Assembly: GCF_018991925.1 (NCBI RefSeq)
Contig: NW_024737068.1
Span: 10,530,563-10,594,562, forward strand
Source of the DNA: Homarus americanus
Lineage: Eukaryota; Arthropoda; Malacostraca; Decapoda; Nephropidae
Reading direction: 5' to 3'
Length of the DNA: 64,000 nucleotides
Shown: positions 26,340 through 39,620 of the stretch, piece after piece
How positions within the stretch are numbered: position 1 is the first letter of the stretch
How the letters are laid out: the number at the start of each line of letters is the position of its first letter
Position numbers and translations under genes: made by a program
The notes under the pieces: model-generated
The model's database searches: none
Told to the model about the DNA's origin: nothing
The model's input: only the letters and a program-made list of their open reading frames with translations

Positions 26340-28480
26340 CAGTGGGCGTGGTTGGATAGGCATGAGAAAATGGTTGTGTGAGTAGTCAGGTGCGGGCATG
26401 GGTTCGATCGGGAACGTAGGCGTGGGTGTGAGCGTGGGCGTGGATGCGAATGCGGGCATAGGCGTGGGCGTAGGTGGTGATGTGGGCGTAAAATGGGCTC
26501 TCCAAGCACGTGTTCCCCTCCAGTAGTAGAGGTGACGTGGCTGGACCAAAGCACACGTGTGTTTAAACTCTCTATAAACAGAGGAGAAGTTGTTTTTACA
26601 ATATCATACACGAGGCAGAGGCTGGCCTGGCGTGCCCGGGTATCAACACCATCTCAATGACCCATGTGATGACAGACACCCGCAAAACACTCACGCTATT
26701 CATAACTCCCCTACCCAAACTACGTGTGATGATAATTTAGGAGTTTAAGTGTGTGAGTTGAGAGTATGTGTGAGTGTGAGTGTGTAAGAGTGTATGGGTG
26801 TGTGAGTGTGAGAGTGCATGTAAGTGTGTGTGGTGAGTGAGAGTGTGTGACCGAGTGAGATGTAGTGACATAATAAGAAATAGTTAACCAGATAGATACA
26901 CACCCACAACAAAAGGTTGCATCAAAAAGCTATTACCAGGAGAACCATAAAACACTCAATATACACACACAACAACATCAACAACCACCACATTAAACAC
27001 CCCGAAAAAGGACTCGCCTATATGAATTATATTAACAGGTTAGCATAAATCCTGCACTGCACACATTAGTACGATAATTGACCCGCTGTGTGACAATCAT
27101 TACAGTCTGCGCTATCTTGGTACGATTAACGACCCACGAGGGAATGTGCTACACTAGAGCTGACGGCAAGAAATAAGATAAGGGCGCGGGAGTTTTACGG
27201 TTTGTTTGTATCGTTGGTAAACACGACTCACGGCGGTGCGGTGCCTGAGTGGCTCCACCGCTGCTGCTGCTGTTGGCAGGATCTCAGTAGCTCCCTGGTT
27301 TTCACTTACCGTTCAGCCGAGTGGGGCGAATATCATCATCCGAGGCTCGACGTTGATAATCCTATTCATTAGTGGAACAGAAGAGCTCCTTGATTGTACC
27401 ACACCATTTTCTGAACGCTCTTGGACATTATTTAGAGTATACTGTACTCCAAGAGTTGTATCATATATCTACTTACATTATGATAACTGAGATGGTAGAG
27501 ACCCGTTAGTAGTAACCTGATTCCACCCTTTTATAATAATTGAGTGCATACATAACACAGCACCTTAGCGTGGCCATGGTAATTGTCTGGGCTATGTCAC
27601 ACACACCCACCTCATACCCAAGAGTGTTTCCTTCAGTACTATAAACTTACCAGCTGTTCACCAGCCCTTCTTTATTATCAGAGTTATCCTCCCGCTAACA
27701 TTCGCTCATCGTCGCCAGGGCTCCTTTGTCACCTCACCTCCTTTGCTTTTAAAATTTCACCATCCACATTTAAACCATTACACTCCTTATCCTCCACTAC
27801 CCTCAGGTATAGGCTACCTCTGTACCTTCCACCCTTCACCACTCATACGTACACTACTGTACCTTTTACCACAGTTAAATCCACTATTTTACCTTCCACA
27901 ACACTTTAATCCACTATTGTACCTTCCATAATACTTTCATCCACAACACTTACGTCTACCACACTTAAATCTAATACTATACCTTCCACCACATTTGTCT
28001 CCTCCGCACTAAATCCACCACTCTACCTTCCACCACACTTACTCCAAACACACTTGAGGCCACCACACTTGATCAGCCACTCCACCTCGTCTTCTTTCAG
28101 CACATTTCCTCCCCATGTCAAGGGCCAGAACCATTTCATAATATTTATTCGTATTCTGTGTATTTGGGCTCCTGAGTCAATATTAGGCTGCATTTTGGGC
28201 CGCGTGTTTGGGTTGGCTGTCCAGGCTGTCAGAGGAAGGTAGGGAGAGGGCTAGTGTTACAACTGCTACCGCCTCCATCTCTCTACACAGGGTCAGTATG
28301 CCACTAAACTCTCTCTTATTGTAGTCATAGTTCATACATTGTATTTCAGGCGAGGTAACATGTTTAATAAGGTACAACAATCAATACACAGAAATTAAGA
28401 GGAAAATAGATTTAGGGTAGCTCCTACACGCTATCTACGCTCCTTCTTATAGGAGGTATGCTCATCATAGCGATCATTAG
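26340..28480. other. unique and degenerate low-complexity sequence, no gene recognised
   Basis: It includes GTGTGAGTG-rich DNA at 26740-26870 and a pyrimidine-rich region of loosely repeated CACTATTGTACCTTCCAC units at 27790-28070. Confidence 0.5.
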
Positions 28481-28484
28481 GAAT

Positions 28485-28655
28485 TAATAATCATTGCTGG
28501 AGAAATACTGATGCTTTTTGGAGAAATAATGATGCGTGTTGGAGATAATTGATGCCTGTTGGCGAGAAATGATGCCTGTTGGTAATAAGTGTTGTTTGAT
28601 GAAGATAAACTGTACTTGTCGGAAGAAATGATACCTGTTGGAGATGCGTTCGTTT
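28485..28655 (+). repeat. short diverged tandem repeat (GAAATGATGCCTGTTGGAG)
   Basis: About seven poorly conserved units of 21-26 bp. Confidence 0.6.
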
Positions 28656-29756
28656 TGGTGATTGATGGAGCTATGAAAATTCTTATAAGAGATGTGATAA
28701 TTACAACTCTGATGCAGCGTGAATAAAACACGAGGGTGACCGGCGGGTTCACAACATCATCTCGAATAAATCGTTGGACGAAAAAAATAATGATGTCAAA
28801 ACTCGTCCTTGAACGACATCGGCTGATTAAAATTAGAACCAGATTATAATTATCATCACAACTGTAAGAAACAGCTGCTGTGAACAATGGGGCAATTACT
28901 TACACTCTTTATAATACTGGTTTGTTGAGTGTAAGGCATCACCTAAAATTTCACTAATATTTACCACATTATAACCCAAGACATGTAGTGTGCGTGTGTG
29001 TTCCTAAATCATTCGTATACGCTCGTAGAAATTGAAAAAAACAAAAAGATTACAGTGACGCTGACGCTCTGGCCAACTCCTTAAGTTGCTGAATACCGTT
29101 CAAATTGAACAACTCTCATTATGTTTTCACAATATATACAAGAAGAACATTAGTTGTTACGTTGTATCATAAAAGTAAACTGAATTAATAAAAAGAACTT
29201 GTCATATCGGTAAATTAAAAAAAAAAGTGGTTTTATGAATCATACCGTCAATGTTATTAGTTTCAGTGACATTAGTTTTGTCTTTCCAGAAAATGTTTGA
29301 AGCTCCTGAAACCTTGGTGTTGGAGGCAACACTGAAGGAAAGGTATAATGCGACCCATACAAACGACAACTTGTTCTTAATATCGTGGCATTTCCTGTGA
29401 AATTTATTTTCAACTTATGTAAAAAAGAACAAATGAATGTATTTTTACAACTCCGATAACAAATTTTACATCAAAGTTGAAATCATTCAGAATATGTATT
29501 TCTGTGGTATGTAACTTTTGAGAAAAAACTATAAGAGTTTATTTGCTCTCTTTTAAATGGAAGCATAATGTGTTGTCTAATGGTAGACCCTGCTACCATA
29601 TGGCATCACAAAAGTTGTGACCAAGTCCCAGGTTGCTGATCTGACTTTCTACCTCATTTATACACGATTGCAGGGTTTCAATTGTTTATCTTACTTTGAC
29701 AACATAACATACATATATCGTTTCTCACTATTGATGTTTTTTTTATGAATATTATT

Positions 29757-29793
<37 letters not shown>

Positions 29794-29796
<3 letters not shown>

Positions 29797-30029
29797 AATA
29801 AATCACTGTAGGTGCGCGTGATTCAAGTATATGCTGATAACCACAAGGAAACAAGACAACACTCTCCTCTACTGTACTGTATATATTAGCCTTGTCAAGT
29901 ACTGCTTCTTAGTCTGTACTCACCCCTGAAGATGTGAATTACGCGAAAGTGCTTGGGAACTTCGTGTTTTCTTGTTTCTTTGTGGTTATCAGCATTTACC
30001 TGGATCACGCGCACCTACAGTGATTTACT

Positions 30030-30032
<3 letters not shown>
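29794..30032 (+). mobile_element. TA-flanked palindromic element, different family (copy C)
   Basis: It begins GCAAATAAATCACTGTAGGT and ends with the inverse, ACCTACAGTGATTTACTTGC. The arms extend about 70 bp, through GATAACCACAAGGAAACAAG and its complement. The central loop carries CTGAAGATGTGAATTACGCG followed by AAAG (29926-29948), the same layout as copies A and B in a different sequence. (TA)n flanks both ends exactly (29760-29793 and 30033-30078). Confidence 0.75.
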
Positions 30033-30084
<52 letters not shown>

Positions 30085-30180
30085 GATAAAATCACACGGG
30101 AAAAGGGAAACAACGGAGCACCTTAGCTTTCGTCTTTATTCAAGACATCTTCAGTTGCCTCTGAAGATGTCTTGAATAAA
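30085..30180 (-). mobile_element. TA-flanked palindromic element, copy B
   Basis: It starts with the same GATAAAATCACACGGGAAAA as copy A and continues GGAAACAACGGAGCACCTTA. The CTGAAGATGT...GACGAAAGC core is complete on the minus strand (about 30126-30153). On the plus strand a second, truncated core starts at 30161 and breaks off after CTTGAATAAA. (TA)n lies on both sides. Confidence 0.7.
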
Positions 30181-30213
30181 CAGCCTCCATGTTCCATGCA
30201 TTATATCTACATG

Positions 30214-30744
<531 letters not shown>

Positions 30745-30747
<3 letters not shown>

Positions 30748-33700
30748 TTTCTCACCCCAGGTCATTGACCTGTGCCCTGATCCAGAATAACCAGAGTGAA
30801 TATTGGATAATTTGGAGTCGTTCCATAGAGTTTTTATCAAGTTGTTGGGCAGGAACGACTCTTTGCCTCTAATAAACAAACGCCATAATCCTTTTCAAAT
30901 AACAGATGGAACCAGAGCATTAAGGAACACCAACCAGCTATCATCATGAAGCTTTTTACCGTTGTTCATTTTGATCCTTCAGGACAGTGTAAAGTTACTG
31001 TGTTGTTATTAATCAAGCACAATGGTGAGGCAGTCATTATTTATACAAAACTGTAACTTAAAGATTAAAAGCTGTTCACCAATTATCAAAATCTGTTAAA
31101 TCTTTCAACACTTACAGAATGGGAACTTTGTCGTCGAATATAGGCACATACAAGAAGAACAATATGTCCATATAATCTTATTGTGGAGCTGTTAAATAAC
31201 TTACAATGTGTGGTCTACCACTCTCAGGTTAAATCTCTTAGACGTAGATTTACTGTACACTCAGTGTCCTGAACTCATCACAAAAGACTCAGATCGACGG
31301 CGGGAGGTTAAAGATGTTCCCATACAGCCCAGGGAAAAGGTTGTGCATGTTGGCTAACGCAAGTAGGTGATGACTGATGAAGATAACTCACGCGTCTAAA
31401 GGAAATATATCTGTTCCGGCCGTGTGAGAAAATAACTATACGTCCTGGAAAAAACTCATTTTATTGCAGTAAAAAGATGAAAAAAAAATATATATAAAGG
31501 CTTAAGTGTCATTCGATTTTTTTAGCGTCTCTCACCTGTTGCTGCAATAACAAATACTATCTAGTATTTCTATGACAATTTTTTTCTCGAAATTAATAGT
31601 GACAGTCTTACTAAGATATTGTAAGCAATTACCTAAATAATGAACCCCATGAAGTACAGTCAACAAAAATATAGCACCCCTTGGGTCTGACGGCCTTCAC
31701 AACCATCACTGACTGAGACCATGTTCATTTGGTAAGTTTGGTACTTCTGATTGTGTATAACCAATACGATGTATTCTGTATATAACGTATAGTTAATGCA
31801 TAGAACTTAACAGGAATACATATAAAACTTGTAACTCATGAATGTTGTTCAAAATTCTTGGTTCGCTGTGTCATATTATATAATGCCGTTTGGGTTCAGA
31901 TTTTTTTTCTGTGTTGACTGTACATATGATTACAATATAATGATACAGGCAGCGCAAGCTGTGATGTGGTTGGGTGAGCCTTCGGTTGTCAGTCATCAGC
32001 TTACCTGCTCTCCTTCACACGGAAACTGCTCCTTTCGGACTTCAGCTTAACAAGTCAATTTTGAATGATTTATAGTTTTGACGTTCATAATTTTCGTATA
32101 TTTATTTCTTCTTAATTTTGCATTTGTTTCTCCGTTATGTGTAGCTGTAGTGTCCTAATTCCTCAGACTTACTGATTCCTAATCTTTCCTTCCGTCTGCT
32201 GCCTGTAATTTTACTCCTCGTGTTCCTACTGTAGATATATGAGACGAATATGGCTGTAATATGTAACTCTGTACTATTTACCATTATTGATTCAGGTCTC
32301 TGTATTATATGTTTTATAATCATACTCCCTTTTGTCACCGAGTGTTAGTTCAGGCTTTGGGCACATGCGCACTGTACGCGCATGCGCAGAGAGAGATACC
32401 CAGAGAGATTCCAAGACAGGACGCTGTTTACCCTTGTCTTAACTCCTTTTTTGTGTTTGTACCAGGAATAGAACTTACGGACTTGACATCAGAGTGTTTC
32501 CTTTACCCCTGAGTGCAAGGACCACCTGAGTATCATACACCTACCTCCCGTCTTTTCACTATTTTTTTTCATCTCCGCCATTCACACAAGTATTCCCAGT
32601 GACCCGAACATCTAGGTCCTCACCTCACCTTATACCCAGGACCAGTACCTCACCCCACCTTATACCCAGGACCAGTACCTCACCCCAGCCTTCAAACTCT
32701 CCCTACAATGAATTGGTTCCCCTCCTTTTTATATCTTACCTTTTCTACCTCTCCCTTGACCGGTGATGAGGCTATCCTCCACCTCCTGCCCACTGCCTCT
32801 CTGTTCCTTATTCAGCACAAAGTTTCACCAGATGTGAACACTAGTTATATTCTATATCAAGCCTTTTTCCAACCCCAGTAAGTAAAGGCGTGTTGCCCTA
32901 CCCCCTGCCTCAACTCAAGCAGAGTCTGTCCTCTTTCACCTTGTTGTGCTCCTGCGTCACTAAGGTTACATTATCCCCTCACCCCGTAAGCCCAGCACCA
33001 GGAAGGATCTGCCTTGTACCTTCCACACCCCGTTACTGCTGGGGTTCTGTCCCGCACCCCAGCCTTAGCTCCACCCCCCGCGTGAGTGTTCAAGAAGGCA
33101 GAGGTGGATCATCCCAGATCATCTCTTGACATGGAATGTTCTTTCACCCTCAAGACGGGGTTGCCATCCTAGCCTCCCGCTCTTGCCAATATTCCGCATT
33201 ATTTTCCTCACCGGCGGTCGTTACCATCACTATCCTAAGACTAAAGTTAAATAAGAATGAGAGTTAGAATACAAACACAGTTGCAACCAGTTATGTCCGT
33301 GCGTGTTGTGTGTAGAATAGAGATGGTTGGTGGTGTAGGCTGGGGAGGGTGGGTGAAGAAGCCGGCGTCACATTGTGTTGGCAAACCAGATAAAGAGGAT
33401 CAGTTCCGCCTAGTCCATGTTGTTATTGGATTTCCCTTAACGACACCTCAATGGGCTTCGACGGGCCGAGCGAAGGCGCCTCCCTCTCTTCCTCCACCGC
33501 CTGGGTCCCTGGGGCCCTCCCAGCCTCTCTTGTCTCTCATGCTTTCTCTTGACTACTTTCTCCACTTAGTTATCTCACGCAGCTGTCTCTCTGGTTCTTC
33601 CTCAGTCTTCCTTGTTTTATGTAGTTGTCCCTGTTCTTATTTTGCACCCCCTCCTCTATCTTGTCTCCTGGTGCTGCGTTAAGCGCGTGTCCCGTGAGTA

Positions 33701-34020
33701 TTAGTTCCGAAAGGGGAGTACTGCAGCGGTGTCTGTTTTCTTGCGTGTCCCAGCAATATCTCGGGCACTTTTTGAGGTAGGAAGCTGAAATTTGGATACA
33801 GTAGTTATGAAATGATTTGGCAAAAACATGATTTCTTTATTTTTTACATATATTGTACATAATGTACATGATATACAGTATATATTATGCCAATGGCGCG
33901 GCACAGTGGACGTACAGTGCCATTACAGGTACTTGTATGTAGCTCTTTCTTATTTCAGGCACCTGGTAGTTATCTAGCTAGAAATTGTTTCCTGTTTTAA
34001 ATCTTTAATAATGCTTTCTG
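30745..34020. other. unique sequence, no gene recognised
   Basis: No coding exon was recognised. 32520-33660 is C/T-rich with a 33-bp motif (CCTCACCCCACCTTATACCC) repeated two to three times near 32620-32690. The rest is AT-rich. Confidence 0.5.
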
Positions 34021-34039
34021 TTTCCACGTATCTGCCTGT

Positions 34040-34220
34040 TTAACTCCCTGTATACCTGTGTCTGTATACATATGTATGAACCAGCATGTCTGTATACATG
34101 TGTATGAACCAGCATGTCTGTATACCTATGTCTGAACTGTCCTGTCTGTACACCTGTGTCTGAAACAGTGTGTCTGTATAACTGTGTATGAACCAGTGTG
34201 TGTGTATACCTGTGTGTGTG
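34040..34220 (+). repeat. 28-bp diverged minisatellite (TATGAACCAGCATGTCTGTA)
   Basis: About six units with substitutions, followed by (CA)n at 34334-34388. Confidence 0.8.
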
Positions 34221-34331
34221 TTTTCTTTGTCCATATAAGTGTGACTCTTTATCTGTTTCTGTATGATCACACACACACTCTTACTTGGTTCATCCTCTGC
34301 TCCTCAGAGTCAAACTTGTTCTCCTAATATT

Positions 34332-34380
<49 letters not shown>

Positions 34381-34509
34381 CACACACCGAAGAGCTAAAG
34401 ACCTCTTTATTAGAATTGTGTTATGGAAAAGTGGGAGTCAACAAGAGAGGGAATGATTCTCGAGGCACTGATGTTTGATGGAGTGAAGTGAAAGTGTGGG
34501 AGTCGTGTT

Positions 34510-35105
34510 GTAACGGGGACGGGGCACGTCACTTGGTCGTGTACGGCGGGGTACGTCACTTGGTCATTTAGGGCGGGGTACGTCACTTGGTCATTTAGGG
34601 CGGGGTTCGTCACTTGGTCGTGTAGGGCGGGGTACGTCACTTGGTCATATAGGGTGGGATACGTCACTTGGTCGTGTGGGGCGGGGTACGTCACTTGGTC
34701 GTGTAGGGCGAGGTACGTGTCATTTAGGGCACGTCACTTGGTCGTGTGGTACGTCACTTGGTCATACGTCAGTGTGGGACGTCGTACGTTGGTCATTTAG
34801 GGCGGGTTCGTCACTTGGTCATATAGGGTGGGATACGTCACTTGGTCGTGTACGGCAGGGTACGTCACTTGGTCATTTAGGGGGGTTCGTCACTTGGTCG
34901 GGGATACGTCACTGGTACGGTCATTTAGGGCGGGTACGGGGTACGTCACTTGGTCATTTAGGGCGGGGTTCGTCACTTGGTCGTGTAGGGCGGGGTACGT
35001 CACTTGGTCATATAGGGTGGGATACGTCACTTGGTCGTGTAGGGCGGGGTACGTCACTTGGTCGTGTAGGGCGAGGTACGTCACTAGGTCATATAGGGTG
35101 GGGCC
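34510..35105 (+). repeat. 27-bp minisatellite with a TACGTCAC motif in each unit
   Basis: The unit is GGGGTACGTCACTTGGTCGT plus GTAGGGC, with GTCATTTAGGGC and GTCATATAGGGTGGGA variants. About 21 units, with deletions near 34710-34930. A higher-order set of variants repeats on both sides of the disturbed middle. Confidence 0.95.
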
Positions 35106-36960
35106 CGGGCCTCAGTAGGACAGGGGCCTGGAGAGTAAATGTTTGTGAGGAGGACAAGGACTACCCCGACCATCAGTTGTCACCTAGCCTTTGTGACTCA
35201 CCAAGATCGTGAAATTGAACATGAAAAGCTCGTTCGTCTGCCCAGTGCGTCCCACGATACCAGCTATCATATAGTCTGCCTTTCTTTGTTGCTTCTGTGT
35301 CCCTTTCTTTTCAAGGTAGCTCGATCTGTGAAAATTTTTTGTAAAGCTCTGAGGTGGAAGTTACTGGGAGAGTGCGCGTAGTTCCCCCCTGACTTCAGTG
35401 ATGGCTAAGAGCGTCGTGGATAAAGTATCGGTTTTCACCAAGCCGAGGAATGCCACCGCCATCACCGCCTCCCCATCATCTCAGTTACCGCGACACTCAA
35501 GTGGACAACCTCGCGTCAGTTTAAATTTCCCTGGGCCACAGGCTCAGCCACGGCCGCGCGCCCGTCAATAACAAACGACTGGCGAGGTGCGTACTCCCTC
35601 TCCCCTCTCCCCTTACCCTCCCTCTACGCCCTATATCCTAACGTTGCTAGGAACCCCAGAAGAGGTAAATTAATAAATAGACACAAATGTGATGATAATC
35701 ATTTGGATGGGAATACCATGCTCAAGTCATCATCTGACATTCATAGAATTTTAAATCATAATATTATTAACAAGATAATAACTCCCAGGGGAAATACTGA
35801 GCGACTTACTTACGAGCTGAGGCCTTGTGGACACCTCGGTAGGCCGAGTTGGGGGATAATCACGAAATTACTTCGCCAACCCAAAACACAATCGAAAAAT
35901 TACTTAGCTGCTCCTCAGACCTGCCGGAATGTTGGCCCCCAGGGAGCTGTCGGCTCGTTTTAATTACCTATCAAAGGACGACAAACTGTTGGCAATTCTT
36001 TTTCCTTAATAAAATTGATTTCGGTTACTCGCTCTCTTTCAGTGAAGGTATGCTATCATCGTCATGTGATTTTTCATTATTCAAAGGAAATTTAAAAATA
36101 AACTGTGCTGTGTAGAGTAGCAGAGAGATGACTTTCTGGTGGGAAGAAGGTAAACTGCGCTGGCTGTAGACAAGGCGGAACATCCCCGTGACGCCTCACT
36201 GAAAACATTAATTTCAATTGTCCCGTACCGCCCCCCCGACCCCTTGCTGCCTGAGCTACAATCAATCCTATTTTTCAGAGCCCCACGCACCTCTTTGGCC
36301 ACCAAGAATTTTTAAACCGTCATTTCAGTCCTATCGTTGTAACAGTATAGAATTTATTGCAGTTAAGGTTAAACAATATAATCCTCGCTTGAGAGGAAAA
36401 GAAGCTTTTAAGTTTAAGTTTAAGAAACTGTGTACCTCTGGCAGATTGGGAAGTCGACAGATCAGCTTTGACAGGACAACACACAAAATGGCCGCGGCGG
36501 TCACCTAAGCCTACCTGGTGGGCCTCTTTAACCCCCCTCCCCCTCTAACTCCCTCTCGCTCGCACTGTTTTTCTTTACAAATTTCCGGTTTTGAGGTTTC
36601 AGGTTTTCATAGGTGTAACCGCGTCGTCAACTTAACTAAGAGAGTTTCTCTCTACTCGTTGTTGACAGAACACTATGTAAATCTTAACTGGACAAGTTAA
36701 TATGACATACAACGTAATTTAGCAAGTACAGTGATCCTAAACAGCGTTACTGTATTAGTTTTCTTTTAAAAACTCTGTAATTATACTTTAAACATAAACC
36801 CAATGACATAAAGCCTCTTGGAGAGATCAAGGTTTAATAAATGCCTGATCATTAATAAAAATTATCCATCATGATTTGTACTGTACACCTCAAATACCAC
36901 GAAAGATAATCCTGCTGTCCGATCATGAAATGCAATTTTCTTTTCTACATCCTGACGTTA
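35106..36960. other. mixed sequence with GC-rich patches, no gene proven
   Basis: A 57-codon frame starts with ATG at 35401 in GC-rich DNA and has no recognised domain. 36210-36560 has further C-rich DNA. Nothing here can be assigned. Confidence 0.4.
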
Positions 36961-36967
36961 TTGCATA

Positions 36968-37315
36968 TACCTGGAGGCTGAGACCCCCGCCACACCTCTA
37001 GGCTGAAACTCCTGGCACATCTGGAGGCTGAGACCCCCGGCACACCTGTAGGCTGAGACTCCCGGCACATCTGGAGGCTGGACCCCCGGCACACCTGGAG
37101 GCTGAGAGGCACATCTGAGGCTGAGACCCCGCCATATCTCTAGGCTGAGACTCTTGGCACATCTGGAGGCTGAGACCCCCGCCACACCTCTAGGCTGAAA
37201 CTCCTGGCACATCTGGAGGCTGAGACCCCCGGCACACCTGTAGGCTGAGACTCCCGGCACATCTGGAGGCTGGACCCCCGGCACACCTGGAGGCTGAGAC
37301 TCCGTCACACCTGTA
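36968..37315 (+). repeat. 25-bp minisatellite with a near-identical ~190-bp higher-order repeat
   Basis: Units alternate CTGGAGGCTGAGACCCCCGG and CTGTAGGCTGAGACTCCCGG forms. The block starting near 36971 is repeated almost base for base from about 37164. Confidence 0.93.
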
Positions 37316-37407
37316 GGTCACAACCTTCTCCTTTCTCGCTTGAAAGGCATGTAAAGTGGTCTGAGAGTCGACACACCTGCTTCTATCTTCACACCTCGAA
37401 GGGTATA

Positions 37408-37408
<1 letters not shown>

Positions 37409-37467
<59 letters not shown>
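37409..37467 (+). repeat. (CA)n microsatellite
   Basis: About 29 CA units. Confidence 0.99.
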
Positions 37468-37469
<2 letters not shown>

Positions 37470-38019
37470 GTAATTTAAGACAATGATACAATAACATCAT
37501 CAAAAAGAATTACTCACAAGGCGTTCGTTTGACAACGAAAAAAAAAAGTTACTTGCCCAAACAAGCATACTGTATAAACACACTCAAAGAACACGCATAC
37601 TTTACCTAGCCCTGACGGCAACACAATTATCACACTAAATGCTTCATATACTTGTCAAAACACACCAGAAGACGCCAATTTGATGCTAACAAATAAGGCG
37701 CATCACAACTGAGAACCCAGGATAAGAGGGACGGAGGCCGAGCAAGGTATTGTGGCGCCGGGAAAGGTAATTAACGAGACACCATTTGTGTTACCTGTAC
37801 AGGTATAACTGCAGGTCCTTCCCACGGCAGCGACCCCTAGCTGGAGGAGAGATGGAAGGTGCGCCCTAAGGGACATCAAAGTGAGCCCAGTTTCCAAGGG
37901 GAATAGCCACCGCAGCCCCTTTCAGGTTACAACATAATATGGCGGATGACTTCTTTTTTATTTAATTTGGGGGACTTTTCCCTGATTTATGAAAAACTGT
38001 GACACCAGGATACAGCGCC

Positions 38020-38353
38020 AACATTCTTGACACCTGTAGGAAGCTCTTTTAGTTCTAAAAAAATTGAGACTGTTATTGGTAGTGCCCATTACAGGCCTGC
38101 CAGAGGTGGAGCACGTGACAACCTTGTTTTAGCTTCTCCCTGTCTGACGCATTTAGACACTAACACACACACACACACACACATTCTCTCTCTCTCTCTA
38201 TGTTTCTTATATTTTTGTATTGAAAGCTTTTGTCAATCAAATGACCCACTCCCTGATTTCACCATATGTAACTTATCATCTCTGTTCATTGTATATTTTC
38301 AGCCTTCGGGTTGCCAAGTTATCTTAATAAACCGTTAATTATTATTATTATTA
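38020..38353 (+). mobile_element. possible LINE 3' UTR with AATAAACCG and ATT tail
   Basis: GCCTTCGGGTTGCCAAGTTA followed by TCTTAATAAACCGTTA and (ATT)n looks like the 3' end of a decapod LINE, comparable to the minus-strand one at about 3583. The upstream part is interrupted by (CA)n at 38162-38182. No ORF motif was recognised, so this is tentative. Confidence 0.4.
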
Positions 38354-38847
38354 CACACACACACATACACACACTGCAGGAAGTACTATCCAAGACATTT
38401 AATCTCCTCACAGACAGACAGTCCTTTTTACTGTCATTGTAGAGACCATTTTGTGTCTCTGGGTCGGCACCAGCGGCATAAACACTACCCAGTAATATTT
38501 ATTCCCTGTTTCCGGGGCGTCGTAGTCTGAGGTATGCCGCCCCCGCTGCCTGTCTCCCGCCAGTCACACTCTGTATATCGTGGTGGACAAAACCTGCCAC
38601 CAATGATAAACGTCCAGCAAGAGGAATCGTTTAAGTGATTTGATTTGTTTGTCTGTTTTCACCGCTTATTAGCATGAATAATACAACCAATTTTCTCGGA
38701 CAATGGACGGGTAGGCGGGTGGTGGTTCTCTTAGGGTGGTAGGGGAGTAGGTAAGGTAAATGGGGGAGTGAACGAGAGAGCGTCAAATAGCGACACAATG
38801 GCAGGTATGGGGAGACAAACACAGGACCCGAACACCCCTCTCAAGAA

Positions 38848-38875
38848 ACACACACACACACGCACACACGAACAC

Positions 38876-38924
<49 letters not shown>
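38848..38924 (+). repeat. (CA)n microsatellite with CG interruptions
   Basis: CA units broken by CGCACA and GAACACA near 38860-38882, then pure CA. Confidence 0.98.
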
Positions 38925-38927
<3 letters not shown>

Positions 38928-39388
38928 TAACTTGCTCGAACTAATTTACACCATCTGTGCAACAGAAGTCATTAATACAGACTGATATATGTAAGCACCA
39001 CGATTTGTATATCAGTTAAGATTAATGTGCGGTCATCATAATTTATAACAAGAGGGATTCTACGTGAGGTCGGTGACAAACTCGTTCTTGCCACTGGCGG
39101 TACAACACTCAAGAGTGCGTGTCCGTGTAAAAGTCACTGCTGGGTTGTTAGAGGATCTCACTGTTGAGCCAGCGTTAACGGAGGTGTTGAAGGTTAACTG
39201 TGACTAAGGTGTCACTTCTGGAGTTGTTAGCTTTTTTTTAACGTAGATTAACATAATGTTTGGGTTAGCTGTGTAGTGCTGTGATTTAGTGAAGGTAAAT
39301 TTGATGAGTTTCATTATCTTCGGAGTATGGAAAAGAGTTCCTCTGAGTGCAAAATCTTTAGAGCTGTGTACAGTTTAGGTTTAGGTTT

Positions 39389-39620
39389 AGGATAAGTTTA
39401 GGTTTAGGAGGGAGATAGGAAGGAACTGGTTCATAAATAGGGTGGTGGACAAGTGGAACAAGCTTAGCAACTTTGTAGTAAGTGCTGGAACGCTGGAAAG
39501 TTTTAAAAGGAGACTGGATAGATTCATGGATAATAGAGAGTGGTAGTAACTCTCGACAGGAGCTGCCATGCACAGGCCAACCGGCCTATTGCAGACTCCT
39601 TATTTTCTTATGTTCTTATG
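39389..39620 (+). mobile_element. 3' end fragment of the same LINE family as the hh-intron copy
   Basis: This 232-base stretch matches 56649-56896 closely. It encodes the last residues of the ORF (REIGRNWF, RVVDKWNKLSNFVVSAGTLE, stop at 39544), followed by the same 3' UTR (CTGCCATGCACAGGCCAAC) and two TTCTTATG tail units. It is preceded by short TTTAGG repeats (39374-39392). This is a very short, 5'-truncated insertion with a few substitutions relative to the other copy. Confidence 0.9.

Noticed and set aside
25423..26549. Long repetitive frames (CRCEEEN, RKRTAGV, QFSSSHL)
   Set aside because: They come from a 21-bp purine-rich minisatellite, open in several frames on both strands.
35401..35574. 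57-codon ATG frame in GC-rich DNA
   Set aside because: No recognisable domain; could be chance in a stop-poor GC-rich stretch.
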